From assembly GCA_036015235.1 (NCBI GenBank), contig CP107926.1, positions 3,600,001-3,664,000 of the forward strand: DNA of 64,000 nucleotides, written 5' to 3'. The stretch comes from Streptomyces sp. NBC_00433. GTDB lineage: Bacteria > Actinomycetota > Actinomycetes > Streptomycetales > Streptomycetaceae. Below the pieces are notes generated by a model. It was given only the letters and a program-made list of their open reading frames with translations, was not told the DNA's origin and made no database searches. This document shows, one piece after another, positions 36,093-45,492 of the stretch. How positions within the stretch are numbered: position 1 is the first letter of the stretch; the number at the start of each line of letters is the position of its first letter. A program made the position numbers and the translations under genes.

Positions 36093-38159
36093 TCACCAGG
36101 TGGACGGGGCCGCGGGCGGCACCACGGTCGGGCGGTCGTTGCAGGTGATGGTGTTGGGCAGCTCCCAGGGCGCCAGCCAGGGGCCCGTCGTGCCGCCGCC
36201 GTCATTGCCGCCGAGGTCGGTGACGGCGAATTCGGAGCCGGTGGCGGGGAAGTTGAAGGAGCCGCAGTTGTTGATGCCGACGGCTCCGACATTGCGGGCG
36301 TCGACGTTCTCGAAGGTCGCGCCGCCCTTGACGCGGGCGCTGAGCACGGAGGTGCCGGTGCCGTCGACCTGGATGTCCTTGAAGTGGACGCCGGTGATGG
36401 AGTAGAGGTCCTTCACCGGGAAGTCGCTGACCAGCATGATCGCGTTAAAGGTGCTGTCGAGGAAGCGGTCGCCGGTCACCTGGATGTCGGCGTCGATGTT
36501 CTTCTCCAGCGCGTAGAACCAGATCGCGCCGAGCCCGATGTTCCAGTTCAGCTCGTAAGTGCCGGCCCTGACCGTGGTGTTGTCGGTGATCGACAGCTTG
36601 CCGGTGAAGGCCTCGGAGCCGAAGCGGGAGCCGACGTGGAGGGCGCTGCCCTCGCGGATCGGGTCGGCGATCAGGTTGGCCGAGACCGTGTTGTCGGAAC
36701 CGCCGTAGGCGGCGATGCCGTTGGCGAGCACCGGGGTCTGCACGGTGTTGTGGTCGATCGTGTTGTTCGCGTCCTCGGTCTTCTCCGACCACATCGCGAG
36801 CGCGTCGTCACCGGTGTTGCGCAGGAAGTTGCCGGAGATGGCCGAATGCGTCACGCCGGTGTGGAAGTTGATGCCGTCGGCGATCTGGTCCACGATCACG
36901 TTGTTCGTGATCCGCAGGTTGCTCATCGGCCCGTCGAACCACATGCCGACCTTGGTGTGCTGGATGTACAGCCCGTCGATGGTGGAGTTGCTCAGCGACC
37001 CGCCGATCCCGTTGACCTGGTCGGTGTCGATCCGCTCGCGCACGTCGCCCTGGATCGCGAAGCCGGACAGGTGGACGTCGGAACTGCCGCCCGCCGCCGC
37101 GTCCTTGCCGTAGAAGCCGACGCCGGTGTGCACGGACCCTCCCCCAGGCGCCGGGGTCGCCAGGTCCACCTGGTGGCCCTTGACGACCGTGTACCAGTTG
37201 CCCGCGCCCTCGATGGTGACGTGGTCGACGATGATGTGCCGGTTCACCTGGTAGGTGCCCGGCGGGATGTAGACCTTCAGGTGGGCGCGCTTCGCGAAGG
37301 CGATGGCCTTGTCGATCGCGTCGGCCGAGTCCCGCCGCCCGGTCGGGTCGGCGCCGAAGAGCAGCACGTTCGCGGCCGGCAGGTCGACCTTCGGGGGTGC
37401 GACCAGCTGCGAGTCCATCAGGTCCACGGTGGTGGCCGCGGCCCCGGCCGGCACGCTCAGCCGTACGGTCTGGCCGGCCTTGTACGTACGCCCGAGCAGC
37501 AGCCGCTGCTCGTCGTAGAAGTGGTTGGGCCTGAAGGGCTTGGCGAAGACCGGTGTCGGCGTGGTGGCCTGCGGGACGCACGCGCACTCGGTGACCCAGT
37601 AGTCGGGGTGCAGGATGTCGGCGTTCGGGTCGTTCGAGAACGGGTACAGGTTGTACAGCCAGGCGTACTGCGAGGTCAGCGTCATCGTCCTGGCCGCGCC
37701 GCCGTCGACGGCGACCTTCAGCGGCGAGGTGCGGCCGCCGCCCGCGGGCGCGTCGGGGATGCTGTAGCGCACGTTGATCGCGTTGGCCGCGCCGGGCAGC
37801 GTGAAGTCCACGTACTGCCCCGGCTGCAGGGTCACCGCGCTGCGGCCCGACGCCTCGGCGGGCAGCGTGTACGCGTCCCGGCCGGGCCCGATGACGGTGC
37901 CGTCGGTGACCGCGTTCTCGGCCTCCTGCTCGGCGAAGCCGACATTCGCGCCGCGCCCCGCGGTCAGCGCCGGGTCGAGCGCGGCCCGGGTCACCACGGC
38001 CTTCCCGGCACTCCTGCCGGCCGTACCGGCGACCGCGGTTCCGCCGGCCAGCACGCCGAGCGCGGCCGCCGCGGCGGTCACCGACGCGACGGTCACTACG
38101 GCTCTTCGCCGCGGACCTCTTGACCATCTCGCCACAGCACCGGTGATGCTCCGTGACAT
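36093..38159 (-). CDS. Secreted parallel beta-helix glycosidase, GH87-like (alpha-1,3-glucanase / mycodextranase)
   Basis: This is a 688-residue exported protein. A twin-Arg-containing signal peptide (SRGPRRRAVVTVASVTAAAA) is followed by a CBM-like beta-sandwich (ANVGFAEQEAENAV to about 190) and a right-handed beta-helix (LLFGADPTGRRDSADAIDKA onward). The core IADGINFHTGVTHSAISGNF with NTGDDALAMWSE matches the Asp and Asp-Asp catalytic pattern of GH87 enzymes that cut alpha-1,3-glucan. A pectate-lyase-like or GH28-related label is the main alternative. The target may be fungal cell-wall glucan. The leader RNA upstream looks structured. Confidence 0.78.
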   Translation of the reverse strand: MSRSITGAVARWSRGPRRRAVVTVASVTAAAAALGVLAGGTAVAGTAGRSAGKAVVTRAALDPALTAGRGANVGFAEQEAENAVTDGTVIGPGRDAYTLPAEASGRSAVTLQPGQYVDFTLPGAANAINVRYSIPDAPAGGGRTSPLKVAVDGGAARTMTLTSQYAWLYNLYPFSNDPNADILHPDYWVTECACVPQATTPTPVFAKPFRPNHFYDEQRLLLGRTYKAGQTVRLSVPAGAAATTVDLMDSQLVAPPKVDLPAANVLLFGADPTGRRDSADAIDKAIAFAKRAHLKVYIPPGTYQVNRHIIVDHVTIEGAGNWYTVVKGHQVDLATPAPGGGSVHTGVGFYGKDAAAGGSSDVHLSGFAIQGDVRERIDTDQVNGIGGSLSNSTIDGLYIQHTKVGMWFDGPMSNLRITNNVIVDQIADGINFHTGVTHSAISGNFLRNTGDDALAMWSEKTEDANNTIDHNTVQTPVLANGIAAYGGSDNTVSANLIADPIREGSALHVGSRFGSEAFTGKLSITDNTTVRAGTYELNWNIGLGAIWFYALEKNIDADIQVTGDRFLDSTFNAIMLVSDFPVKDLYSITGVHFKDIQVDGTGTSVLSARVKGGATFENVDARNVGAVGINNCGSFNFPATGSEFAVTDLGGNDGGGTTGPWLAPWELPNTITCNDRPTVVPPAAPSTW

Positions 38160-38185
38160 CGAAAGCTCGATTCTCTCGGGACAGG

Positions 38186-38280
38186 CTCATGGGGGGTTCC
38201 CTGAAACCCCCGACGCCTGCGGCCTCCCCGGTCTGGCAGCGGTTCACCGGCGGGCGGCGGGTGAGGCGAACCTAGGTCGG
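38186..38280 (-). promoter_or_regulatory. Structured 5' leader of the GH87-like gene
   Basis: Read on the minus strand, two hairpins precede the gene: GGTTCGCC (38272-38265) with GGTGAACC (38248-38241), and GGGGGTT (38211-38205) with AACCCCC (38198-38192), loop TCAGGG. The first stem pairs fully only in minus-strand RNA, through a G-U wobble; on the plus strand the same position is an A-C mismatch. This points to a transcribed leader of the glucanase gene. It does not carry the GTCAGCTAACC box of actinobacterial c-di-AMP riboswitches. The rest of 38160-38591 shows no gene; it must hold both divergent promoters. Confidence 0.45.
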
Positions 38281-38591
38281 CGCCGCCCGTTTCCACAAGG
38301 CTCGTGCGAGCGTATTTCGCATCTTTGCCGTCCAAGTTCACAACAGTGCACGCTTTTTGCGTCTCCCGATACGCGCGTTGCGCTCAACACCCGGTGGGCC
38401 TCCCCCGCGCCCGCCGCCGTGACGCGTTTCTCACACCGGGCACACGCCGTCAACCACCCGGACATTTCGCCAGGGTTTTGCGAGGATGGCCGACAGCGGT
38501 CGGCTTCACGTCGGTTCAGCGGGGCAGGCGGTGGAGGCGAAAGCTGCGTCCGGACTGGTCGGTGGAGTCGGTGGAGGGGCAGGGCTGCGGT

Positions 38592-39419
38592 ATGGGGATG
38601 GGAATCGGGACGTCGTCGGTGATCGTCGGCAAGCGCCTGCTTCCCAGACCGCCGCGAGTGCCGCTGCCCGCCAGACTGCCGCAGCTGCTGCCCGAACTGC
38701 TGCTGCTCGTCGCGGTCAACGCGCTCTACAAATACGGGCGCAAGGTCGCCAACGGGCATACGGAGGAGGCCTACCGGCACGCCGGCTCGGTGTGGTCGTT
38801 CGAGCGGGCGGTGCACCTGCCGAGCGAGGCCTCGGTGCAACGGCTCATGCTGCACAGCGAGACGGTGATCCACGCCGCCAACTACCTCTACGCCACGGTC
38901 CACTTCCCGGCCATGGTCGTCTTCCTGGGGTGGATGTTCACCAAGAAGCGGGCGCACTACCTGTGGATCAGGCGGGCCATCGTGATCCAGACGATGCTGG
39001 CCCTCATCGGGCACCTGTTCTTCCCGCTCGCCCCGCCGCGGCTGCTGCACGGCGACGGCATGGTCGACACCGCGGCGGTCTACGGGCCCGCCGTCTACGG
39101 CAAGCCGGACAGCGGCTCGTTGGCCAACCAGTTCGCGGCGATGCCGTCACTGCACGTCGGCTGGGCGCTGGCCATCGCGGTCGGGCTGATCGCCGCCCAC
39201 CGCTCGCGCTGGCGGTGGCTGTGGCTGCTGCACCCGGTGGTCACCATGCTGGTGGTGGTCGGCACCGCCAACCACTACTGGCTGGACTGCCTCGTCGGCT
39301 CCGCCCTGCTGGGCGTGGCGCTCGCCCTCATCCCCGGCCCGGTCACCGACCCGCCCGAGCCGCTGCCGGGCCGCGGGCACTGGGCCTGGCCGCTCAAGCG
39401 GCTGCCGGCGCGGAACTGA
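38592..39419 (+). CDS. PAP2-superfamily membrane phosphatase (Ipt1/Aur1-like)
   Basis: This protein of about 275 residues has six helices. The acid-phosphatase signature is spread over FFPLAPPRLL (in place of KxxxxxxRP), MPSLHVGWAL (PSxH) and ANHYWLDCLVGSALLGV (SRxxxxxHxxxD-type end). Members remove or transfer phosphate head groups on membrane lipids such as phosphatidate, undecaprenyl-PP or inositol lipids. Start ATG 38592 is provisional; ATG 38598 is close by and GGAGG is rather far upstream. Confidence 0.8.
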   Translation: MGMGIGTSSVIVGKRLLPRPPRVPLPARLPQLLPELLLLVAVNALYKYGRKVANGHTEEAYRHAGSVWSFERAVHLPSEASVQRLMLHSETVIHAANYLYATVHFPAMVVFLGWMFTKKRAHYLWIRRAIVIQTMLALIGHLFFPLAPPRLLHGDGMVDTAAVYGPAVYGKPDSGSLANQFAAMPSLHVGWALAIAVGLIAAHRSRWRWLWLLHPVVTMLVVVGTANHYWLDCLVGSALLGVALALIPGPVTDPPEPLPGRGHWAWPLKRLPARN

Positions 39420-39456
39420 CCCGCCCCGCCGGCGGGGCGGCGGGCGGCACCCGCCC

Positions 39457-39520
39457 AGGGGCGCGGGGAGCCGCGCGGCCGGCCACGGAGGACCGGCCGC
39501 GGGAGGCGGCCCCGCGCCCC
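39457..39520. repeat. Diverged type-A repeat
   Basis: A 64-bp short copy starts AGGGGCGCGGGGA and ends CCCGCGCCCC, with GGCCGGCC/GGACCGGCC palindromes inside. It lies between the convergent ends of the PAP2 gene and xylA. Confidence 0.65.
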
Positions 39521-39528
39521 GAAGGGGC

Positions 39529-40710
39529 TCAGCGGGCGCCGAGCAGGTGCTCCATCGCGAGCTGGTCGAGGTGCTCGAAGGCCATGCCGCGCGCGGCGGC
39601 GGCGTCGGCGTCGAAGTCCTCGTAGGACGCGCGGTCGGCCAGCAGGCCGGCCAGGCCCTCGCCCTCGGCGACGGTCGGCTGGGCGAGCTGGTCGAGGCGG
39701 GCGGCGACCAGGGCCTCCTGCACGGCCGGGTCGGCGCGGAAGGCGGCGGTCCGGTCCTTGAGCAGCAGGTAGTTGCGCATGCAGCCGGCGGCCGACGCCC
39801 ACACGCCGTCGTAGTCCTCGGTGCGCGGCGGCTTGAAGTCGAAGTGCCGCGGGCCCTCGTAGCCCGCCGACTCCAGCAGGTCCACCAGCCAGAAGGCCGA
39901 GCGCAGGTCGCCGGCGCCGAAGCGCAGGTCCTGGTCGTACTTGATGCCGGTCTGGCCGTTCAGGTCGATGTGGAAGAGCTTGTTGTGCCACAGCGCCTGC
40001 GCGATGCCGTGCGGGAAGTTCAGCCCGGCCATCTGCTCGTGGCCGACCTCGGGGTTGACGCCGACCATCTCGGGGCGCTCAAGGGTGTTGATGAACGCCA
40101 GCGCGTGGCCGACGGTCGGCAGCAGGATGTCGCCGCGCGGCTCGTTCGGCTTGGGCTCGATCGCGAACTTCAGGTCGTAGCCCTTCTCGGTGACGTAGTC
40201 GCCGAGCAGGTCGAAGGCCTCCTTGAAGCGGTCGAGCGCGACCCGGACGTCCTTGGCGGCGCCGGACTCGGCGCCCTCGCGGCCGCCCCACGCGACATAG
40301 ACCTTGGCGCCCAGCTCGGCGGCCAGGTCGATGTTGCGGATGGTCTTGCGCAGTGCGAAGCGCCGCACGTCGCGGTCGTTGGCCGTGAAGCCGCCGTCCT
40401 TGAAGACCGGGTGGGTGAAGAGGTTGGTGGTCGCCATCGGGACGGTCAGCCCGGTGGTGTCCAGCGCGGCGCGGAAGCGCTTGACGAGCGCGTCGCGCTC
40501 CGCGTCGGACGACCCGAAGGGGATCAGGTCGTCGTCGTGGAAGGTCACACCGTACGCACCGAGCTCCGCGAGCTTGGTGACGGTCTCGACCGGGTCGAGC
40601 GGCGCGCGGGTCGCCTCACCGAAGGGGTCGCGACCCTGCCAGCCCACCGTCCACAGGCCGAAGGTGAACTTGTGCTCGGGCCCCGGGGTGAGGTTCGTCT
40701 CGGAAGTCAT
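39529..40710 (-). CDS. xylA: Xylose isomerase
   Basis: This 393-residue class I xylose isomerase is of the Streptomyces/Actinoplanes glucose-isomerase type. It opens with [20 protein letters not shown] and has [28 protein letters not shown] and [17 protein letters not shown], whose Glu/Asp/His residues bind the two metal ions. It converts xylose to xylulose. It is divergent from xylB, with the shared operator region between them. Confidence 0.95.
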   Translation of the reverse strand: MTSETNLTPGPEHKFTFGLWTVGWQGRDPFGEATRAPLDPVETVTKLAELGAYGVTFHDDDLIPFGSSDAERDALVKRFRAALDTTGLTVPMATTNLFTHPVFKDGGFTANDRDVRRFALRKTIRNIDLAAELGAKVYVAWGGREGAESGAAKDVRVALDRFKEAFDLLGDYVTEKGYDLKFAIEPKPNEPRGDILLPTVGHALAFINTLERPEMVGVNPEVGHEQMAGLNFPHGIAQALWHNKLFHIDLNGQTGIKYDQDLRFGAGDLRSAFWLVDLLESAGYEGPRHFDFKPPRTEDYDGVWASAAGCMRNYLLLKDRTAAFRADPAVQEALVAARLDQLAQPTVAEGEGLAGLLADRASYEDFDADAAAARGMAFEHLDQLAMEHLLGAR

Positions 40711-40735
40711 TACGGCTCGCTCCTATTCGTCAGAC

Positions 40736-40753
40736 TGTTGAACAAATTAGTAT
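40736..40753. promoter_or_regulatory. Candidate xylose operator between xylA and xylB
   Basis: An A/T-rich island TGTTGAACAAATTAGTAT with the palindrome TGTTGAACA (40736-40744) stands out in the GC-rich 102-bp divergent region. Half-site TTTGTT/AACAAA sequences resemble operators of ROK-family xylose repressors. The ROK regulator encoded at 42936-44192 is the likely ligand. Confidence 0.5.
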
Positions 40754-40812
40754 GCGAGGCCGATGATGGGAAGTGGCAGCTCGCGACGGGCTCAGGAAGG
40801 GACAGGAATCAC

Positions 40813-42237
40813 ATGGGGTCGGACAGCGCATCGCACGGACCGGTCGTCCTCGGGATCGACAGTTCCACGCAATCCACCAAGGTGCTGGCGGTGGACGTCG
40901 AGACCGGCGCCGTCCTGGCCACGGGCCAGGCGCGGCACACCGTGAGCACCGGCGCGGGACGGGAGACCGACCCCGAGGTGTGGTGGTCGGCGCTGCAGGA
41001 CGCGCTCGGCCAGCTGGGTGAATGGGCCGGCCGCGCCGAGGCCGTCTCGGTCGGCGGCCAGCAGCACGGGCTCGTGGTGCTCGACGCGGACGGGCGGCCG
41101 CTGCGGCCCGCCATGCTCTGGAACGACGTCAGGTCGGCGCCGCAGGCCGCCGCACTGGTCGACAAGTACGGCGCCGGGCACTGGGCCCAGCGCTTCGGCT
41201 CGGTGCCGGGCGCCAGCTTCACCGTCTCCAAGTGGGCTTGGCTCGCCGAGCACGAGCCGGCTGCCGCCGAGGCCGCCCGCGCGGTGCGGCTGCCGCACGA
41301 CTTCCTGACCGAGCGCCTCTCCGGCGCCGCCGTCACCGACCGCGGCGACGCGTCGGGCACCGGCTGGTGGCGCTCCGACACCGAGGCGTACGACGAGACG
41401 CTGCTCGCCGAGATCGGGCTCGCGCCCGAGCTGCTGCCCACCGTGCTCGGCCCCGGCGAGCGGGCCGGCACCGTACGCGACGGGCTGCCGCTGCGGGCCG
41501 GCGCGATCGTCGCCGCCGGCACCGGCGACAACGCCGCCGCCGCGCTCGGCCTCGGCCTCACGCCCGGCCGGGCCGCCCTCAGCCTCGGCACCTCGGGCAC
41601 CGTCTACGCGGTGTCGCGGCAGCGGCCGACCGACGTCGGCGGGGTGGTGGCCGGCTTCGCCGCCGCCGACGGCGGGTGGCTGCCGCTCGCGTGCACCCTG
41701 AACTGCACGCTCGCCGTCGACAAGGTGGCCGCGCTGCTCGGCCGGCAGCGGGAGGACGTCGAGCCCGGCGGCTCGGTCGCCTTCCTGCCCTTCCTCGACG
41801 GCGAGCGCACACCGAACCTGCCGTACGCGTCCGGCCTGCTCACCGGCCTGCGCCACGACACGACAGCCGGGCAGATCCTCCAGGGCGCCTACGACGGTGC
41901 CGTCTACGCGCTGCTCGGCGCCCTCGACCAGGTCCTCGCCGTGGACGGCGGCGCCCCCTCCGACGAGCCGCTGCTCGTCATCGGCGGCGGCTCGCGCGGT
42001 GTCGCGTGGCTCGAGACCGTACGCCGGCTGTCCGGCCGCCCCGTCCAGGTCCCCGAGGCCGCGGAACTCGTCGCCATCGGCGCGGCCGTGCAGGCTGCCG
42101 CCGCGCTCACGGGTGAGGCCGCGCCGGCGATCGCGTCCCGCTGGTCGACCACCGCGGGCCGCGTCCACCCCGCCCTCCCCCTGGACGAGTCCGCCCGCAC
42201 CCGCCTCGCGGCCGCCCTGCCCCTCGCCGGAGCGTAA
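40813..42237 (+). CDS. xylB: Xylulokinase
   Basis: This 474-residue FGGY-family kinase phosphorylates xylulose to xylulose-5-phosphate. VLGIDSSTQSTKVLAVD is the N-terminal phosphate-binding motif, AVSVGGQQHGLVVLD and GTGDNAAAALGLGL are family motifs, and VIGGGSRGVAWLETV is the C-terminal adenosine motif. ATG at 40813 is the start. It is divergent from xylA and followed, after a repeat-rich gap, by the ROK regulator gene. Confidence 0.93.
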   Translation: MGSDSASHGPVVLGIDSSTQSTKVLAVDVETGAVLATGQARHTVSTGAGRETDPEVWWSALQDALGQLGEWAGRAEAVSVGGQQHGLVVLDADGRPLRPAMLWNDVRSAPQAAALVDKYGAGHWAQRFGSVPGASFTVSKWAWLAEHEPAAAEAARAVRLPHDFLTERLSGAAVTDRGDASGTGWWRSDTEAYDETLLAEIGLAPELLPTVLGPGERAGTVRDGLPLRAGAIVAAGTGDNAAAALGLGLTPGRAALSLGTSGTVYAVSRQRPTDVGGVVAGFAAADGGWLPLACTLNCTLAVDKVAALLGRQREDVEPGGSVAFLPFLDGERTPNLPYASGLLTGLRHDTTAGQILQGAYDGAVYALLGALDQVLAVDGGAPSDEPLLVIGGGSRGVAWLETVRRLSGRPVQVPEAAELVAIGAAVQAAAALTGEAAPAIASRWSTTAGRVHPALPLDESARTRLAAALPLAGA

Positions 42238-42364
42238 CCGGGTGCCCCTCGCGCTGAATCCCCCAGGTGGGTGCCCCCTCCTGCCGCGCACACCTGCGGC
42301 CCGGTGGGGTGCGCGCCCCTGGGCGGGTGCCACTTGCGGTGGCATTCCCTGCCTGCGGCCCGGT

Positions 42365-42846
42365 GGGGGCTTGTCGCTCCGTTCTCCCCCAGAGCTTCGC
42401 CTGGGGGTACCCCCACGCGCCCCTTTGGGCTTGCGTCTTCCGCCGTCAGGCGTTTGCCCCTGGCAGGGGCTGGCTCTGCACAGAGGGCGAGCGTTTTTCA
42501 GGGGCGCGCGGGGGTACCCCCAGGCGAAGCGCTGGGGGAGAACGGAGCGACCAGCCACGACGGCGGCCGCAGGCAAGCGACGCACCGCAAGGGCCAATCA
42601 CCTGGGGGCGCGGGGAACTGCGCGACAAGCCACGACGGGCCGTCGTGTGGCGACGGGCTGCCACCAGCCCAGGGGCGCGGGGAACTGCGCGCCCCGCCGA
42701 AGAGGCGGGGAAGAAAGCGACGCACCGCAAGGGGCAATCACCCAGGGGCGCGTGGGGGTACCCCCAGGCGAAGCTCTGGGGGAGAACGGAGCGACAAGCC
42801 CCCACTCAGCGCGACTGTGGAGTCCGTAACAGCACCCCGCAGGGAG
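42365..42846. repeat. Composite repeat block (types A and B) between xylB and the ROK gene
   Basis: The 698-bp gap has no gene. Type-B elements (palindrome GGGGGTACCCCC plus hairpin CCCCAGGCGAAGCKCTGGGG and the tail AGAACGGAGCGACAAGCC) occur at 42365-42430 (minus orientation), 42500-42556 and 42743-42803. Type-A ends GGGGCGCGGGGAACTGCGCG occur near 42606 and 42674. The stretch 42365-42475 is repeated in inverted orientation at 47766-47876, and the tail GTGGAGTCCG..ACAGCACCCCGCAGGG at 42819-42845 also recurs there. Confidence 0.85.
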
Positions 42847-42935
42847 TGGCACTCTCTCAAGGGCGCAACCCACCGCGCGGGCAGGGCGCCACGTACGCGC
42901 GGGCGTACTACCGACAACCGGACCGGAGGGACATC

Positions 42936-44192
42936 GTGGGGAAGGGCACGGGCGCACAAGCCGGCCTTCGGCAACGAAACATGGCACTGGTCACCCAGGC
43001 CCTCGCCGCGGGCGAGAAGGTGACGAGGGCCGCGGTCGCCGCGGAGGTGGGGCTGACGCGGGCCACCGTGTCGACGCTCGTGGACGAGTTGCTGGCCGCG
43101 GGGCTCGTGGAGGAGCAGGGCGCGCAGCGCCCGGGAACGGTCGGCCGCCCGGGCACGGTGCTCGCGCTGGCCGAGACGGGCCCGGCCGGCATCGGGGCGG
43201 AGATCGGCGTGGACCACCTGGCGGCCTGCGCGGTGGACCTGCGCGGCAAGGTGCGGGTCCGCGCGCAGCGCCCCGCGGCGAACCGCGGCCGCCCGGCGGC
43301 GGCGGTCCTGGAGGAGCTGGCGGAACTGACCTCCGGTGTCATCGCGGAGGCCGCGAAGGCCGGACTGCACCCGGTGCGTACGACGGTCGCGGTGCCGGGA
43401 CTGATCGGCCCGGACCGCGGCACGGTGCTGCGGGCGCCGAACCTGGGCTGGGAGGACGTGCCGCTGGCCGCCGCTTTCAGCGAGGGCGCGGCCGTGGAGA
43501 ACGAGGCGAATCTCGGCGCCCTGGCCGAGCTGTGGCTCGGCGGCCACGACGGCCGCCTCACCGACTTCGTGCACGTGTCCGCCGAGATCGGCATCGGCGC
43601 GGCCCTGGTCGTGGAGGGCCGCCTCTTCCGCGGCGCCCGCGGCTTCGCGGGCGAGCTGGGCCATGTGCCCGTGCGCCCGGACGGACCGCGCTGCTCGTGC
43701 GGTGCGAACGGCTGCCTTGAGACCTACGCTGGCGAGGAGGCGCTGCTGCGGGCCGCCGGTGTGCGTACCGGGCGCGGCGCGGCCCTGAAGGCGGCGGCTG
43801 TCGAGGGCGACCCCTCGGCACTGCGTGCGCTGGAGGAGGCAGGCGCCGCCCTGGGCATAGCCCTCAGCGGTGCGGTCAACCTGCTCGACCCGCAGGCCGT
43901 GGTGGTCGGCGGCCCGCTCGCGGACCTCGCGCCCTGGCTGCTGCCGGGCGTGCGCCGCGAGCTGGCCGCGCGGGTCACGGACCGCCAGTGGCGGGCCCAG
44001 GACGTGCTGATCTCCCGGCTCGGCCATGACGGCGTGCTGCGCGGGGCCGCCTACAGCTCGGTGCGTACCGTGCTGGACGACCCCGCGACGTGGATCCGTA
44101 CGGTGACGGAGGGTGCGGAAGGCCCGGAGGGGGCGGGGCTCACAGAGCCGAGCCCGCCACCCACTGGCTCCACGTCATATTCCAGCCGTTGA
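42936..44192 (+). CDS. ROK family transcriptional repressor (xylose-type)
   Basis: This 418-residue protein has an N-terminal winged helix (AGEKVTRAAVAAEVGLTRAT, VSTLVDELLAAGLVEE) and a ROK sugar-binding domain with VSAEIGIGAALVVEGRLFRG, FAGELGHVPV and the zinc knot CSCGANGCLETYAG. It probably represses xylA and xylB until xylose binds. GTG at 42936 follows GGAGGG at ideal distance; upstream extensions run through repeats. Its 3' end overlaps the L,D-transpeptidase gene by 53 bp tail to tail. Confidence 0.87.
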   Translation: MGKGTGAQAGLRQRNMALVTQALAAGEKVTRAAVAAEVGLTRATVSTLVDELLAAGLVEEQGAQRPGTVGRPGTVLALAETGPAGIGAEIGVDHLAACAVDLRGKVRVRAQRPAANRGRPAAAVLEELAELTSGVIAEAAKAGLHPVRTTVAVPGLIGPDRGTVLRAPNLGWEDVPLAAAFSEGAAVENEANLGALAELWLGGHDGRLTDFVHVSAEIGIGAALVVEGRLFRGARGFAGELGHVPVRPDGPRCSCGANGCLETYAGEEALLRAAGVRTGRGAALKAAAVEGDPSALRALEEAGAALGIALSGAVNLLDPQAVVVGGPLADLAPWLLPGVRRELAARVTDRQWRAQDVLISRLGHDGVLRGAAYSSVRTVLDDPATWIRTVTEGAEGPEGAGLTEPSPPPTGSTSYSSR

Positions 44193-45492
44193 GCCCGTTG
44201 CTGGGCTGGATGACCTTGTCGGGCGAGTTGACGACCGTGACGACGTCGCCGAGCAGCGAGTGGTCGTAGAACCACGCCGCGTCGGTGGTCGGGTCGCCGC
44301 CGCCCTTGACGTCCTCGATGCCGATGCAGCCGTGGCTGGTGTTGGCCGAGCCGAAGACCGACGGGTCGCCCCAGTAGTTGCCGTGGATGAAGGTGCCTGA
44401 GTCGCTCAGCCGCATGGCGTGCGGGACGTCGGGGATGTCGTACTCGCCCTTGCCGTCGGCGTCGGTGAAGCCGACGGTGGCCCCGTTCATGCGGGTGGTC
44501 TGGTCCTTCTCCTCGATGACCATCTTGCCGTCATAGGTGGTGTGGCCCTCGGCGCCGGCCGAGATCGGGACGGTCCTGATGACCTGGCCGTCGCGGACGA
44601 CGGTCATCATGTGCGTCTTGGTGTCGACCGTGGATATCTGCGAGCGGCCCACGTCGAAGCCGACGGTCTTGTGCTGCACGCCGTAGACGCCGGGGGCGCC
44701 CTTGACGCCCTTGAGGTTCAGGTCGAGCGTGACGTGCGAGCCGGCCGTCCAGTACGTCTGGGGGCGCAGGTCGAGCCGCTTGGAGCTGAACCAGTGGCCG
44801 ACCACCGGCTGCCCGCTGCTGGACGTCACGGTGACGCCCCGCTGCACGGCGGCCCGGTCGGCCTTGGATATGGCGTGGTCGAAGTTGACCGACACCGGCA
44901 TCCCGACGCCGACGGTGGAACCGTCCTCGGGCGTGAAGTAGCCGGTGAAGGTCGACGGCGTGGCCGCCGCGGTCGCGAAGGTGGAGGTCGCGGCGGCGGG
45001 CTGGCCCGACGTGTCGACGGCGCCCGCGGCGATCGAATACTGGGCGCTGTGCGACAGCGAGCCGGACGGGGTCCAGCTCTTCTTGTCGGCGGACAGCTTG
45101 CCCGCGACCGTGTGCCCGGTGGCCTTGGCCTTCATCGTCACCGACGTCAGGGTGCCGCCGCTGACGGAGACCTTGACCGCCCCGGTGACCTTGGCGCCGG
45201 TGGCGCCGGACTTCGGGGTGATGGTGATCTTCGCGGCCGAGGTGTGCTTGGCCGCCGCGGCGTCCTGGCTGGCCTGCGTGAGCGGGGAGGGTGTCTGGCT
45301 CGGCGTCTGCTTCGTGGCCTGGGCGCTCGCCGACGGGCTGGCCGACGCCGTGCTGTCCGCGTGCCCGCCGCCGCTGTTGCACGCGGCGAGGGCGACACTC
45401 CCGCCGATCAGCACCGCCGCGGCCGCGAGCGTACGTCGCCGGGTGATCTTACGGTGCTTTGCGGGGGCAGATCCGTTGTCTCGCGGCGTCAC
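44140..45492 (-). CDS. L,D-transpeptidase lipoprotein
   Basis: This 450-residue cell-wall enzyme makes 3-3 cross-links in peptidoglycan. The signal peptide ends in the lipobox VALAAC followed by a Ser/Thr/Pro-rich spacer. Two Ig-like domains follow (around ITITPKSGATGAKVTGAVKV and STVGVGMPVSVNFDHAIS). The YkuD catalytic domain has HGNYWG and TSHGCIGI with the active Cys. GTG at 45492 is the start. It resembles LdtMt2-type enzymes of actinobacteria. Confidence 0.9.
   Translation of the reverse strand: MTPRDNGSAPAKHRKITRRRTLAAAAVLIGGSVALAACNSGGGHADSTASASPSASAQATKQTPSQTPSPLTQASQDAAAAKHTSAAKITITPKSGATGAKVTGAVKVSVSGGTLTSVTMKAKATGHTVAGKLSADKKSWTPSGSLSHSAQYSIAAGAVDTSGQPAAATSTFATAAATPSTFTGYFTPEDGSTVGVGMPVSVNFDHAISKADRAAVQRGVTVTSSSGQPVVGHWFSSKRLDLRPQTYWTAGSHVTLDLNLKGVKGAPGVYGVQHKTVGFDVGRSQISTVDTKTHMMTVVRDGQVIRTVPISAGAEGHTTYDGKMVIEEKDQTTRMNGATVGFTDADGKGEYDIPDVPHAMRLSDSGTFIHGNYWGDPSVFGSANTSHGCIGIEDVKGGGDPTTDAAWFYDHSLLGDVVTVVNSPDKVIQPSNGLNGWNMTWSQWVAGSAL

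Noticed and set aside
36093..38159. Pectate lyase
   Set aside because: It is a beta-helix protein, but the Asp/Asp-Asp pattern and DALAMWSE stretch fit GH87 better; still listed as the main alternative.
38186..38280. c-di-AMP (ydaO) or cobalamin riboswitch
   Set aside because: The GTCAGCTAACC box, the B12 box and other conserved cores are missing; kept only as an unassigned structured leader.
42267..42935. N-terminal extension of the ROK regulator
   Set aside because: The extension is translated from repeats; GTG 42936 has an ideal GGAGGG site and the family N-terminus.
42238..42935. Insertion sequence or transposon between xylB and the ROK gene
   Set aside because: No transposase ORF is visible; the block is built of short noncoding repeats.
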